Part shown: positions 33,939-45,429 of the stretch, piece after piece
How positions within the stretch are numbered: position 1 is the stretch's first letter
Layout: each line of letters starts with the position of its first letter
Assembly (NCBI GenBank): GCA_001662425.1
Contig: BDDC01000088.1
Coordinates: 6,531-70,530, forward strand
DNA length: 64,000 nt
From: Chlamydomonas sphaeroides
Lineage: Eukaryota > Chlorophyta > Chlorophyceae > Chlamydomonadales > Chlamydomonadaceae
Direction of reading: 5' to 3'
Notes under the pieces: generated by a model
The model's input: only the letters and a program-made list of their open reading frames with translations
Databases searched by the model: none
What the model was told of the DNA's origin: nothing
Position numbers and translations under genes: made by a program

Positions 33939-36900
33939 ATGGCTGAGGATGGAAGCTCGCTCGGCTCTTGCCCCGTCCTCAGCTTGCTCCATGTGAGGCC
34001 CCTCCTCCCCGGCGAGGCGGCAGCGGGCGCCCGCAGCATCTTCACTTCTCCGAGCGAGCGCGAGACGGTAAGAGTGCCCAAGCGAGACGATCGCAAACGA
34101 CAGTTGCACGTCACTAAGGCCCCCTCCCGTCGCGTCCACGCGACGTCCACCTGGGGCTATCGCCTGTCCCATCGCTCGCAAACCCCTGGACCCCTCATGA
34201 CTGAGCCTGTATGTAGTGGGTAGCAACGCGGCTGTGTGCTGTCGCGGGCCCGCAGGTCAATGTGCAGGGCCGTGCCTATGCGTTCGACTCGGTGGTGGGC
34301 GCCGAGGCCGGCGGCCACCCCCGCAGCCACATGTGCAACAGCTACATCAGGCGAGGCTAGGGAAGGTGGCCCGGCCCCCTGAGCCCGTGATGTGGCTGCC
34401 ACCCAGATGGGGCCCACCGGCTCACAATGCGGCAGGGAGCTGCTGCTCTAGAAAACGAACTTATGTTGCCCCACCCGCCACCCCTGCATCAGGCCCCTCG
34501 TGCGGAACGTGTGCAGCGGCATCAACTGTGAGTACCGCACGTAGAGAGCTGATCAGCGGCGCGCAGGCCCCAGGCCAGCCCAGGCCAGGCCAGCACGGCG
34601 CTTTCGGCCCCGCGCAGCCGCGCCCCGCCGCCAGGAGCCTGCCTGCTCCCCACCCTTCGCCCGCCTCGGGCACCACACCACGACTCACCCGCCGCGCTCG
34701 CCGGGCCTCCTTGCATCCCAAGTTAACGCCGCGCTGCTTAACGCATACATCGCACGGCCGGCCGCCGCCCCTCTCCGCACATTCGCGACCCCGACCTCCG
34801 ACCCCGGCCCTAACACCCTACGCAGGCGCCGTGTTCGCGTACGGCCAGACGTCCAGCGGCAAGACCTACACCATGGGCATGGGCCGCGAGCAGCTCGAGG
34901 CGCTCAGCGCTGGCGGCAGCCACTTGGGCGAGGAGCCGGCGTCCGACATGGTGATCCCCTTTGCGCTGCGGCAGCTGTTTGCGTGCGTGGACTCGGCCAA
35001 GGACCAGCGGCAGTTCTCCCTGCTGGTGTCTTTTGTTGAGGTGCGCGGGGGCCCGGCTTGATGCACGGCTCGGGGGCCAGGACGCGCGCTGCCGTTGTCA
35101 GGGTCGCGCCCGCGTGGGGCCAGCGAGCGCCACCGCTAGCTCCACAGTTGCGCGATGCGCCATGCGGACCATGGGGCGGCGCGTGGGGCGGCGCATGGGT
35201 GGTGCCCGCACTGTGCTGTGCCAGTGGCCATGTGTGCTGCTGCCGCCTGGTGCCCCCGGCCGCCCCTGTGACCGTCCGCCGGCAGGTGTACTGCGAAAAG
35301 GTGTACGACCTGCTGGCGGCGCGGCAGCCGGTGGCGGCCAAGACCAGCCGCGAGGGGGAGGTGATGCTGGTGGGGGCTCAGCTGCGGCAGGTGACTAGCC
35401 TGGAGCAGGTCATCCGGCTGCTGCAGGTGCGGCCTGAGGCGGGGAGGGAGGCGGAAGGGGAGCGGGTCGAGGCGGCAGGGGCGCGGCACGGCGCGTCACA
35501 TCACGGTGGGCTCGCGGAGGGCAGCCTCTGGCAGCGGCGCAGTGACTGTGCGCCTTGCGCTACCAGGGCGGGGCAGCAGTCGCCAGGCAGGCGGCTGCTG
35601 GCCCCTGCCCCTGCACCCCGCACCGAGCACCGCCGCCCCGCCATCCCACCCCAGGTCGGCGGCCACGCGCGCATCACCAAGGGCACCAACCAGAACGACC
35701 GCAGCAGCCGCAGCCACGCCGTGCTCACCATCCACGTGCAAAGCCGGCCGCTGCCGGGCTGCGACCTGGGCGACGACGGCAGCGGCAGCGACGGCGCCGC
35801 CACGCCGCGGCAGCGCGACGGCTCGCCCGCGACGCCGGCGGCCGCCACGCCGCCGCCCGAGCCCAGCTCCGGCGAGGTGTGCTCGGGCCTCAGCGCGGCC
35901 TCGCTGGCGGCTCCCCCGCTGGCCGCCAAGCTGCATCTGGTGGACCTGGCGGGCAGCGAGAGCGTGGGCCGGGCGGGCACGGCCGGTGAGGCGCTGTGAC
36001 CTGGGGCCTGGCCTGGGGTGCTGCTGTGTGTGGGGATGGTGGGCCGCGCTGGGTTTCGCTTGCGGTGGCCAGCAAGGAGCCCGAGGCGCGGTGCGCGGGC
36101 GCTGAGCTGGTGCCCCGGCTGCTGCTGCCGCTGCCGCTGCTGTCGCGCCGCAGGCGTGGCCGCCAAGGAGGGCAACGCCATCAACCTGTCGCTCATGACG
36201 CTGCGAAACCTCATCACCCTGCTGGCGGCGCCCAAGGTGCGGGCTGCCCGAGGGCCGCCGGGCTGCCCGCGCAGGCGCTGCGGGCGCCCACATAGCTCGT
36301 GTCGGGTTGTGGTGCCTCACCAGCTGCTGCACCTCACCCTTGTGGGCCGCCCCCGCCTCTGCAGCCGACGGGCGCCAACGCGCCGCGGCCCGTGCTGCCG
36401 TACCGCGACTCCAAGCTCACGCTGCTGCTGCGTGACGCGCTGGGCGGCAACAGCAGCACGCTCTTCATCGCCTGCGTGTCGCCCGCCGACTCCAACGCGG
36501 CCATGACCGTGGGCACGCTGGAGTTCGCCACAACGGTGAGCCCACCCCGCCTGAGGCGGCTCTGGTGCCTATTGCTGCCAACCAAGTTCACAACGACGCG
36601 GAAGCGGTCATCACATATCGCTCGCCAGATAGCCCTTACGCCACTGCACATGCTTGCTGGGCCCCAGCGCTGTGCCGCAGCGTGCCTGTGTGCAAGCGAG
36701 CCAGGGCGCGTCGTGCGTTCAAGCTCGCAAGCGTCTTCTGTGCGTGGCCCCCTCGGCCCGCCTCGGCCCGCAGGCCCGCAAGATCCGCACCAAGCCCGCC
36801 GTCAACATCGGCGGCGCGGGCAGCACGGCCGAGGTGCTGGAGCTGCACCGCATCATCGCACGGTGCGGCCGGCGGCGGGGCGGAGCGGGCAGGGGCTACG

Positions 36901-39900
36901 GGTTGCGTGTGTGGCTATGCGGGGCCCCGCTACGGCAACCCCCGCGGCCTTCCTGGTTCTCGCCGCTGCTGCTGCGCGCAGCCCCACCAACTGCTGGCCT
37001 CCGGCCATCTGCAATGCCCCCAGACTGCGCGCGGAGCTGGAGGCGCTGCGGAGGCAGGTCGCGTGCGGCAACGGCGAGCTCGTCAGCCCCGGCCACACCA
37101 ACATGTCCTTTGCCGCAGCCACCGCCGCCGCGGCCGGCCTGCCGCCGCCCTTCGCCTCGGGCCACTCCATGTCGCAGCCCAACTCCCACTACACGTCCAG
37201 CCACGTCCACGCCCTGCACGACGGCAGCCGGCCCCTGGTCGACCAGCTGGACGAGACACTGTCCATCACCATGGACCACGCGGCCGTCGCGGCGCCCGCC
37301 GCCAGCAGCAGCCCGCTCTACGGCGACGGCGAGCCGGCGGCGCCGCTGCAGCAACAGCACGGCTTCGAGGACGCCGCCGCCGATGCGCTGTCGCTAGCGC
37401 TGGAGAGCCCCGTCGCCTCCGCGGCGGCGGCGATCCAGGATATGCCCGGCGAGTCGGGGTCGGACTTTGACGAGGATGATGACGAGGGCGAGCGCCGGGG
37501 CAACCGGTCGGCGGCCGCGAAGCGGCACCAACGCAGCGGCGCCCGCGCGCGCTCCGCCGGCGGCTCGCACGCGGCGCGGCGGCTGCTGGCGGTGGTCCGC
37601 TCGTCGTCCGGCCACAGCGGCAGCCTGGGCAGCGGCAGCGCGATGGCGTCGCCGTCGTCGGCGGGCGGCAGCGGCACCAGCCTGGTGAGCAGCGGCTCCA
37701 GCGGCGCCCGCGGCTCGTGGGCGAGCGTGGCGGCGCTGCAGGAGCGGGTGGTGCTGCTTGAGGCTGACAACGAGCAGCTCGCCAAGCAGGTGGTGAGTGG
37801 GGGGCACCTGGGACGGGCCTCGGACGTGTGTTCAGGATTAGGCAACACACAGTAAGCACGTGTGTGCGCAGCGGCGCCACAGGCACTCCACACCGCAGTC
37901 ATGGCCAGGGCGCACGGCTTGCGACACATGGCTGCGCTGCTGGCTCCCCACGGCGTCAGCCCAGCCTGCTGGGTGTGGCGTGGAGCGCCCCCTGACCCGC
38001 CGCGGCCCTGCGCTGCCCTGCCCTGCGCTGCGCTTCCCGCAGGGCCACCTGTCGGCGGTCATTGGCGACCTGCGCTCGCAGCTGGACGATGCACACGCAG
38101 CGCTCACCGCCGCGGCGGCGCCCTGCTCCCCCGCCACGCCGCCCATGGCGCAGCAGTCGCGCGCCAGCGCCTCCTCCTCGGCCGCGCCCTACGGCGGCAT
38201 GTCGCGATGGCGGCAGCGCAAGGGCGAGCCGCCGCAGGCGGCGCCCGGTGGCAGCCCCTCGGGCTCCACGGGCGCCAGGGAGCCCGCGGCCGCCGCGCCT
38301 GGCGAGGACGGCGCGGCAGCCACTGCGCAGGACGCAGAGGCAGGGGATGCGGCGGGCGAGAGCCATGCCTCTGAGCTGCGGCGCGAGCAACTGGCGTACA
38401 TTGAGCGGCTGCGGCGGCGGCAGCAGGCCCAGCGCGAGGCGGCGGACGACGCGGACGTGGCGCTGAGCTGCGCGCTGGCGGAGTCGGAGGCGGCCCCCCG
38501 GGAGCCGCGGCCGCCGGTGCCGCTGCTGCCCTGCATGGAGCGGCTGCAGGACCGGCCGCGGTCGCTGCTGAGCTGGTGAGTGGCAGGGGGCTCGATGTCA
38601 GGGCTGCTGGGAGGAGCGGCGCTGCTGCGGCGCGGCCGATGCGCCGCTCAGAGACCGGGCGCTTGCCTTCTTTGCTGTCAGGGGCCGAGCTTGCATGGGC
38701 TGCAGATCGCATCGGCTGCGGCGCCTGCTTGCCACCGCAGCATGCGGACTCGCAGCTCCGCCTTTTACTGCTGTGCGCCCCGCCTGTGCCGCAGGATCGG
38801 GCAGCAGGTCGCAGGCACGGAGGCGGCCCTGGCGGCCCAGCAGGCGGCGCTGCGGGAGCTGCTCGCCGGCCAGCTGGGCCTCACGCCCTCGGCCCCGGCG
38901 CCGCCGCCGACGAAGCCCGCCTTTGCGTTCGCGCCCGCCGGGCCCACCGACGCGGAGCCTCCCTCGCCGCACACCGGCGCCGAACCGTGCGCCTCCCCCC
39001 GCGCAGCGTCCGCTGCTCCGCCGGGCGGCGGCGGCCAAGCCACGGCCCCGGCCAGCGGCGCGCTGCCCTCGCTGGACACGCTGGCTGGCTACGCGGCCCA
39101 GCAGCTGGCGGGGGTGGAGGCGGAGCTCGACAGTCTCAGCACCCTCGGCCGTGCTGCGGCGGCGGCCGAGGGCACCGGCGGCTCCGGCGGCGGCGTGGCC
39201 GAGGAGTCGTCCCGGAGCATGGCCGAGGACTGGCGGTGCGGCTTGGCAGGGGGGCCGGGCTGGGTTGGGGTTGAAGTGGGGTTGCGAGGCGTGAGGAAGG
39301 CCGCGAGCATGCGGCATGCCGGGCTCAGACGCAGGTGCACGTTGCTGACGCGTTAGGTTGCTGCGCGCTCGTGCTCACGTCCTTCCTGGTCCTGCAGGCG
39401 GGCGGCGCAGCTGCGCGACCGGCAGTGCAGCCTGCAGGAGCTGCAGCGGGGGCTGCAGCGCGCAGCCGACCTCGAGGTGCGCCGGTGCGGGCGGCATGGA
39501 TGGCGCCGGCCTGGGACATGGGTGCTGCGTGGGAGAAGCGGCTGCGAGGGTTGCCGGCGTCGCGCTGCCGCGCACGCTAGCGCCGCGTGTCCGCTGGCTC
39601 TGGGGACTACCATAAGTACCGGAACTGCAGGTTCGTCCTGAAGCCCAAAAATGTGAACCCGCCGCGCCGCGCCCATCGCCCCACGGCCGCAGGTGTCGCT
39701 GGAGCTCCAGCGCGAAGCTCAGATGCTCATCGGGGCGTACGCGGGACTGTACGACACCGACGTCGGCGCCGCGGGCCTGGCCGGAGGCGGCGGCGCTGGG
39801 TGCGCGCTGCTGCGGCCCGCGGCCGCGCGCGCCGCGGCCGCCGCCGAGGAGGCGCTTGCGGCGCTGCGGCGGCAGCGGCGGCAGCAGGTGCTCAAGGAGG

Positions 39901-42900
39901 CGGCGGTGGCGCGCGAGAAGCTGCGGGAGCTGGAGGCCCTGGCGGGGCCGCCCACGCCGACGCACTACGGCATCGTGCAGCCCGTCACCTCGGCCGGCGG
40001 CGCGACGCCAAGCTCGCGACTGGGCACCCGCGACAGCGGCGGCACGCCGGGCGGTGTGGTGTTCGTGGAGGTGGAGGACGAGGCGGAGGAGGCAGCGGCG
40101 CTGGACGTGCGCGCAGGGCCGCTGTCGGCGCCGCAGGTGCCGCCGACGCTGCCGCCGTCTTCTTCGCTCCTGTCCTCCATTCTGCCGGTGCGTCCAGGGG
40201 TCCGGTGCATCTGGGCCGCCGCCCAACTTTGCGCCGCCGCCCTTCTAGCACACAGTAAGGCTGCGCCGCTGCTGGTCCGGCCTGCCCTACCGTACCCAGC
40301 TGACGGCGCCCACCGCCGCTGCCGCGCTGCTGCCGCTCTGCCGCCCCCTCCGCCGCAGTCGCTGAGCCCCACCGTCAGCTGGCGGCGCAGCGCGCCAACC
40401 TGCGCCTCGCCCACGGCGGCCGCCGTGCCGTCGCCGGGCGCCAGCTCCGTGGTGCAGCGCAGCAGCAGCCTGCAGCGCAGCGGCTCCACGCGTCGGCTGC
40501 AGGTGCGCCCCACACGCCGGGCCCACGTCGCGAGCGTGCCGGGCTTGTCGGCGGGGCGCTCTACGCCTTGGTTGGGGCCGGCGGCCATGGCGCCGAGCTG
40601 CAGGCCCTGTAGCCTTTGCTCACGACCACCCCGATGGCGTCCTCTCGGGTCCCCGGCTCCCACCCCTGCACGGATCCTCCTGCCGCACCTCCTCCTCACC
40701 TTTTTCGCAACGCAACATGCCCTCCTGCCCTACCCTGCCCTGCCCTGGCCCTCCTCCTCTCCATCCCCTCCCCATCCCCTCCCCGCCCCTCCTCCCCTGC
40801 CCCTCCCCCGCCTCCTCAGCTGGCGCTGCACCAGGTGGGCCCCTGGCTGGACGCAGTGCTCGACTACGAGACCAGGCTGCACCAGTACGGCAGGGTGCTG
40901 CGGGGCGCGCTGCAGGAGCGGGAGGCCGTCTACTCGCAGCTGCAGGTGCGGCGGAGGGGAAGGAAGGCCGCGGTGGCTAGGGGAGGGCGCTAGGCACATG
41001 GCTACGAGGAAGAGCGGCGGCAGGTGGCGGGTGGCGATTGGGATACGAAACGCCCGAGGGCGTTGCCGAGGTGTGGAGGGCGTGCCGGTACCAGCTCTTT
41101 CGCGCACTCGCAACCTCCGTGCATACCAAAAAAACTTATGTTGAAGTAGGCCTGTATGAGTGACCCAAGGGATTGGCAACTCCCTCCCCGCAGGACGTGG
41201 AGCGCGAGCTCGCCGACACCCACGCAGCCACGCAGGCACCAGCCAGCGCAGGAGGCAGCTCTGCCACCCCTCAAGCCGGGGGTGGTGCAGCCGACGCAGA
41301 CGGGCGCTCGGTCGCTGGCAGCATCGGCGGCGCCTCGTTCGGCGGCTGGGTGGGCCCCGGCGGGCCGGGCGCCGGCGGCGGCGCCAACCCGTCCGCCAAC
41401 ACGTCCAGCGCGGTGGCGTTGCTGCTGGCGGGCGGCGAGGCGGCGGTGGCGCACCATGTGGCTCTGCTGACGGCGCGTCAGGCCAAGCTGCAGTCGCGGG
41501 TGTGTCCGGAGGAGCTGCCGGGCCTCACTAGGGCTTGGGGCTGAGCTTGACTGTGTGATGCACATGATGGCGGAGCGGCCGGGCGGGCGGGCGGTGGCGT
41601 TTGCGCCGCTGGGGCCGCCAGCATTGGGGACTCTGCAGCAGCAGCAGGGCGCTGCTGGGCCGGGCGCGCCGCTGCCGCGGCCGCTGACTCGCGCCACACC
41701 CGCCACTGCGCCCCCGGCCTCGCAGCTGGAGGAGCTGTGCATCGATGTGGCGTCGCTGCAGCTGGCCATCGTGGAGACGCAGGTGGGACGGCGGAGGCAG
41801 GCAGGGGGAGAGGCCGGGAGGGAGGGGCGGCAAGGGTGCGAGGCGGTTGGCAGCGTATGGTCGGGGGCAGTGCGGCCGGCTGGACAGCGCGGGAACCGTC
41901 GCAAGGGCAGCCGGCTGGGCAGCAACTGCGTGGGAACCGTCACCAGGCACCACCTGCGTTTGGGTGTGCAGCCTTGGCAGCATAGGCGAGCTGTGTACGG
42001 TGGCTGGATCAGGCACGTGGTGAGGGGCCTGTGGCCCAAGGTGCTTGGGCTGGGCCGTGAGCCGACACGTCGGCCCCGGTGTTTCCCGCCCGCAGGAGTC
42101 GGGCGACGGTGCCGGCGGCAGCGCGGCCTCCACGCGCGACGACTGGTGGACGTGCGTGCCGGTGCTGGAGCTGGCGCGCTCGGCGCTGCGGCTGCTACTG
42201 GAGCGCGCGGCCGAGTACCGCAGCGCTTACCTCAACGAGGCGGCGCGGGCGGACCAGCTGGAGCACACGGTGCGCAATCCTTCCCCTGACGGGGGCGCTG
42301 GCTCGCTGCCTCGCCTCCCGCCCGCCGCGCCCCGCCACCGGCGTGCGCTGGCACGCCATTCCGCCACACATCCTGACACCACGCCCTGGCCCCCAAACAG
42401 GTGTCGGAGCTTGAGCTGCGCATGCAGGAGGCCGAGGCGAGGCTGGCCACCCACTCGCTGGAGCTCACCGCCACGCGCGCCGCCGCGCTGGCTGCCATGG
42501 CCGCGCCCGGCCTCACCAGCGCGCTGGGCGACGCGGTGTCGGCGCTGCTGCCGCCGCAGCCCATGGGGCCACCCGGCGCCGCCGCCGCCGCCGCCGCCGG
42601 CGGCGGCAGCTGGTGCTCCCGGGAGGGCTCGCTCGTGTGGTCCTCGCCCTCGCCCTCGGGCGGCGCCGGCGGCTGGAGGTCGAGCAGCTACACGGCCGCC
42701 GACTCGCCGTACAGCGGCGGGCCGTACGGCAGCTATGTCCTGGCCGGCCGTATCGGTACGGCATCCGTTTCGCCGGACTCGGTCGGTGCGAGCCGCGGCT
42801 CGGACCCGGGCTCGGGCGGCAAAGCGGGCGAAGGCGCGGCGGCCGGGGTAGCTACAGCGCGAAGGATGAGCTTGGGCGAGAGGGCGGTAGGGGTGTCTGT

Positions 42901-42961
42901 GGTGGGGTCCCATAGCAAGCTGCGTGACATAGCCGAGGATGTGGACGGGAGCGATGCGTGA
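33939..42961 (+). CDS. Kinesin-4-like motor protein
   Basis: Twenty exons (33939-34067, 34256-34350, 34493-34527, 34826-35040, 35286-35426, 35655-35985, 36154-36236, 36365-36535, 36774-36862, 37024-37792, 38043-38575, 38795-39235, 39398-39476, 39693-40187, 40359-40502, 40820-40945, 41194-41499, 41546-41782, 42096-42269, 42401-42961) give about 1717 aa. The N-terminal motor (1 to about 415) has the P-loop GQTSSGKT (93-100), switch I NDRSSRSH (219-226), switch II DLAGSE (302-307), PYRDSKLTLLLRDALGGNS and IACVSPADS. ARKIRTKPAVN at its end resembles kinesin-4/chromokinesins. The tail has predicted coiled-coil pieces (RREQLAYIERLRRRQQ, AALRRQRRQQVLKEAAVAREK, ELELRMQEAEARL) separated by Ala/Gly/Ser-rich linkers. 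Expected role: ATP-driven plus-end microtubule transport or length control. Subfamily assignment is moderate. Confidence 0.85.
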
Positions 42962-44398
42962 GTCGTGGGTTTGTGGAGCTTGTAGGCCTGTGCCGTCGGC
43001 CTCCTCCTTGGCGCGAGGCCTATGCGCCCTGCTGCTGAGGCTGCGGCAATTGCGGATGTGGCAGGTCCGGGTTAGCATGGGGGCTCGTGGAGAGCGCGTT
43101 GACGCCGCTGGGGGCGGCGGGGCTTTACTTCGTCCCGCGGGTCTTGTGGGCTGCAGTTCGTGTTGCTTGCTTGTGCTCCTGATTCTCAACCTAGTCCATA
43201 GCATTAGTTTGTGCTCGCTAGGCGCAATGCAGCTGCTGGACTTGTGAAGACACATATGACGGGAGCAGGGTGGGCGGGGCGCTAGTCGTGTTGCGTGGGT
43301 ACTTAGGTAGCGTCGGTGTCTCGTGCAGGCTAGCGCATGGCCTGTGGTACACGTGCGCACGCTTGGTTGGCGGGAGGGGATGCTCGCGGGCGTCGCATGC
43401 AGGACGGGCTGGTGCAGCTATATCGGCTTATTTACAACGTGACCAGCAGATGTGTAGCTCTAGCTTTACGTGAAGGGGGCGTGAACAGATATGGTGTTCC
43501 ATTGAGCAGGGTAGCAGCAGTCGTTTGGCGTGTACATGTACCCGAGTAGTTTGGGCAAGGTGCAGCTTGCTGTGAGCTCTGCCTGACCATCCCATCCTGT
43601 CTGCTGGCAAGGAGAGGCTGACGCTAGCTGAGTTCGGCGCTACAGTAACGTTTCTTTTGGCGTGTGCCCTTTGAGTGAACAGCACAGACACCACGAGGTG
43701 GCGAGACCGTCGACTAGAGTTGCATCATGTAAGGAAGCAAGCACACCGCCACCAGAGCCCCGCAGCAATCGCTGCTCCACTCCCTTATCCAGACGACGCC
43801 TCTCTGTGCAGACCCGCACTGCTACAGCGCACAGTTCCTGCCCGCTTTCTTACCACCGACTGCTGGTACCTTACCCAACCCCCCTGCACCCAAACGTGTT
43901 CCATTCATGCCTTACGGCGGTCAGTTCTGCTCGCAAGCACAGCCCTACCCGGGCCGCCAAGTGGGGCCACAAGCGTCGCAGCGCACACGCCCCAGCCAGG
44001 AGGCCTGCCTGGCCCCAGCAGCCTGCCAAACCCAGGCCATACGTCCTGTCACGCGGCAGCCCGATGCAGCGACACAACATACGCTGCTCCTCACTGCCTG
44101 GACCCCGTCCCTCCGCTGCTAGGCTGCGGCGGTGCCATCCGCGCCGCTGCTGTGCACACTTCGTCGCGCCTCTACTGGGCGGCGCGCGCCGCCGCACCCC
44201 TGCTGGCCGAAACTTGGGTACCAACGCCAAGACACTCTCACTAGCTACTCTCGAGCCCTATGCAGCAGCACCGTCACCACTAGGCGAGCAAGCGCCGCCA
44301 AACACCGCAGCTGCGGAGGCGGCGGCAGCGGCGCCGCCACCACCCCCAGCGGCGGCGGCGCCTCCGCCAGCGGCCGCGCTGACGCGACTGCTGCGTCT
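42962..44398. other. Convergent intergenic, 1.4 kb
   Basis: Spacer between the kinesin and RLP24 stop codons. Frames on both strands lack recognisable domains. The + strand half is T/G-rich, as in a long 3' UTR; a TGTAA occurs near 43727. Confidence 0.4.
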
Positions 44399-44890
44399 TT
44401 ACTCCTCCATTGCGTCCTGGTTGGCCTCCTTTCGCCGCACAGGCTCCTTGAGCTTCTCCTTCTCGGCGCGGATACCGGCGGGCGCCTTGATGAGGTGCAC
44501 CTCCTTCTCCAGCTGCAGCTTGTCGGCCGCCAACTGCTGCTTCTTCGCTTTCTGCATACGCAACTCGTAGTGGCGGTCCTGGCGCTTCTGGCGGATTCCA
44601 GAGACCTTCTCGATGGCCTTGAGCGTCTTGCCGACCAGCTCCCGGTTGTACTTCTCCGGCCGGTTGCGGCGCTTCTCCATCTCGAACGTGGCGTCCTCCG
44701 CCAGCTCCTTGCCCGCCAGCTTGCGGTAAGCCTTCGTCCACTTGACCTTCCGCGGGTTACGCTTCATCTTGAAGTTCTTGTGGCACTTGCCACGGCAAAA
44801 GCGGAACGTCGTGGCATCGTTGCGCACGAAGGTGATGCCGTGCCCAGGGTAGATGGTGGAGGAGCAGAACCAGCACTTCTCTAACCGCAT
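44399..44890 (-). CDS. RLP24: Ribosome biogenesis protein RLP24
   Basis: A single intronless exon of 163 aa. RLP24 is the L24-like assembly factor that occupies the eL24 site on nucleolar and nuclear pre-60S particles and is later swapped for ribosomal protein eL24 after release by the AAA-ATPase Drg1. The start MRLEKCWFCSSTIYPGHG carries the treble-clef zinc site (C6, C9, then FCRGKCHKNF), followed by KRNPRKVKWTKAYR, which identifies the L24e family. The longer Lys/Glu/Arg-rich C-terminal helix (ELRMQKAKKQQLAADK...) separates RLP24 from eL24. Length matches the family. It is the only intronless gene in the window and is divergent from TFIP11. Confidence 0.95.
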   Translation of the reverse strand: MRLEKCWFCSSTIYPGHGITFVRNDATTFRFCRGKCHKNFKMKRNPRKVKWTKAYRKLAGKELAEDATFEMEKRRNRPEKYNRELVGKTLKAIEKVSGIRQKRQDRHYELRMQKAKKQQLAADKLQLEKEVHLIKAPAGIRAEKEKLKEPVRRKEANQDAMEE

Positions 44891-45429
44891 GGCTGCTGTG
44901 ACGGTCTAGGCTGAGCGCGTCAGCGCTTGCTGCTCTCAGCTAGCGGGCGGCCGTCGCTCTTCTCGGCGGCGCCGGCCGCGGCAGGTGACGCGCGTGGGCG
45001 CGCGACAAACACTGCAGGCCTCAAGTGCGGCTTGGTGCTGCGCGAAGGGCGAAAGGCGCAGCGTCGCACAGTGTAAAGGCAATCGAGGTTGGCACCGGCG
45101 GCAGCGAGTAAGACCAGCCGTTGCAGTATAACGTGTTCAGTAGCTATGGCACCGGTTGCGCTATGCGGGCTCGCGTGACCTCGGCAAGCGAGCCCGAAGT
45201 TAGCATTGGCTCATGCGAGACTTAAACGAGTTGCCCACGCCTGTCTGTTGCCACACTGTACCTGTACGTTGCCCGTCTTTTACGCACTCATTGTCTGGGG
45301 CAGCCCTGACCCGCGACCAGGCCACTTGACCATCCATAGCTGCTGCCGGGCTTGGCGCCGTGCCACAGTCGGCCGCGCGGCCCCTAGCTGCTTGCCGGGA
45401 CCTTTCTGGCCGCGCGGCCACTAAACAGC
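44891..45429. promoter_or_regulatory. Divergent promoter region, 539 bp
   Basis: Spacer between RLP24 (-) and TFIP11 (+), two nuclear RNA-processing genes. No clear TATA box. Shared regulation is plausible but not shown. Confidence 0.4.
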
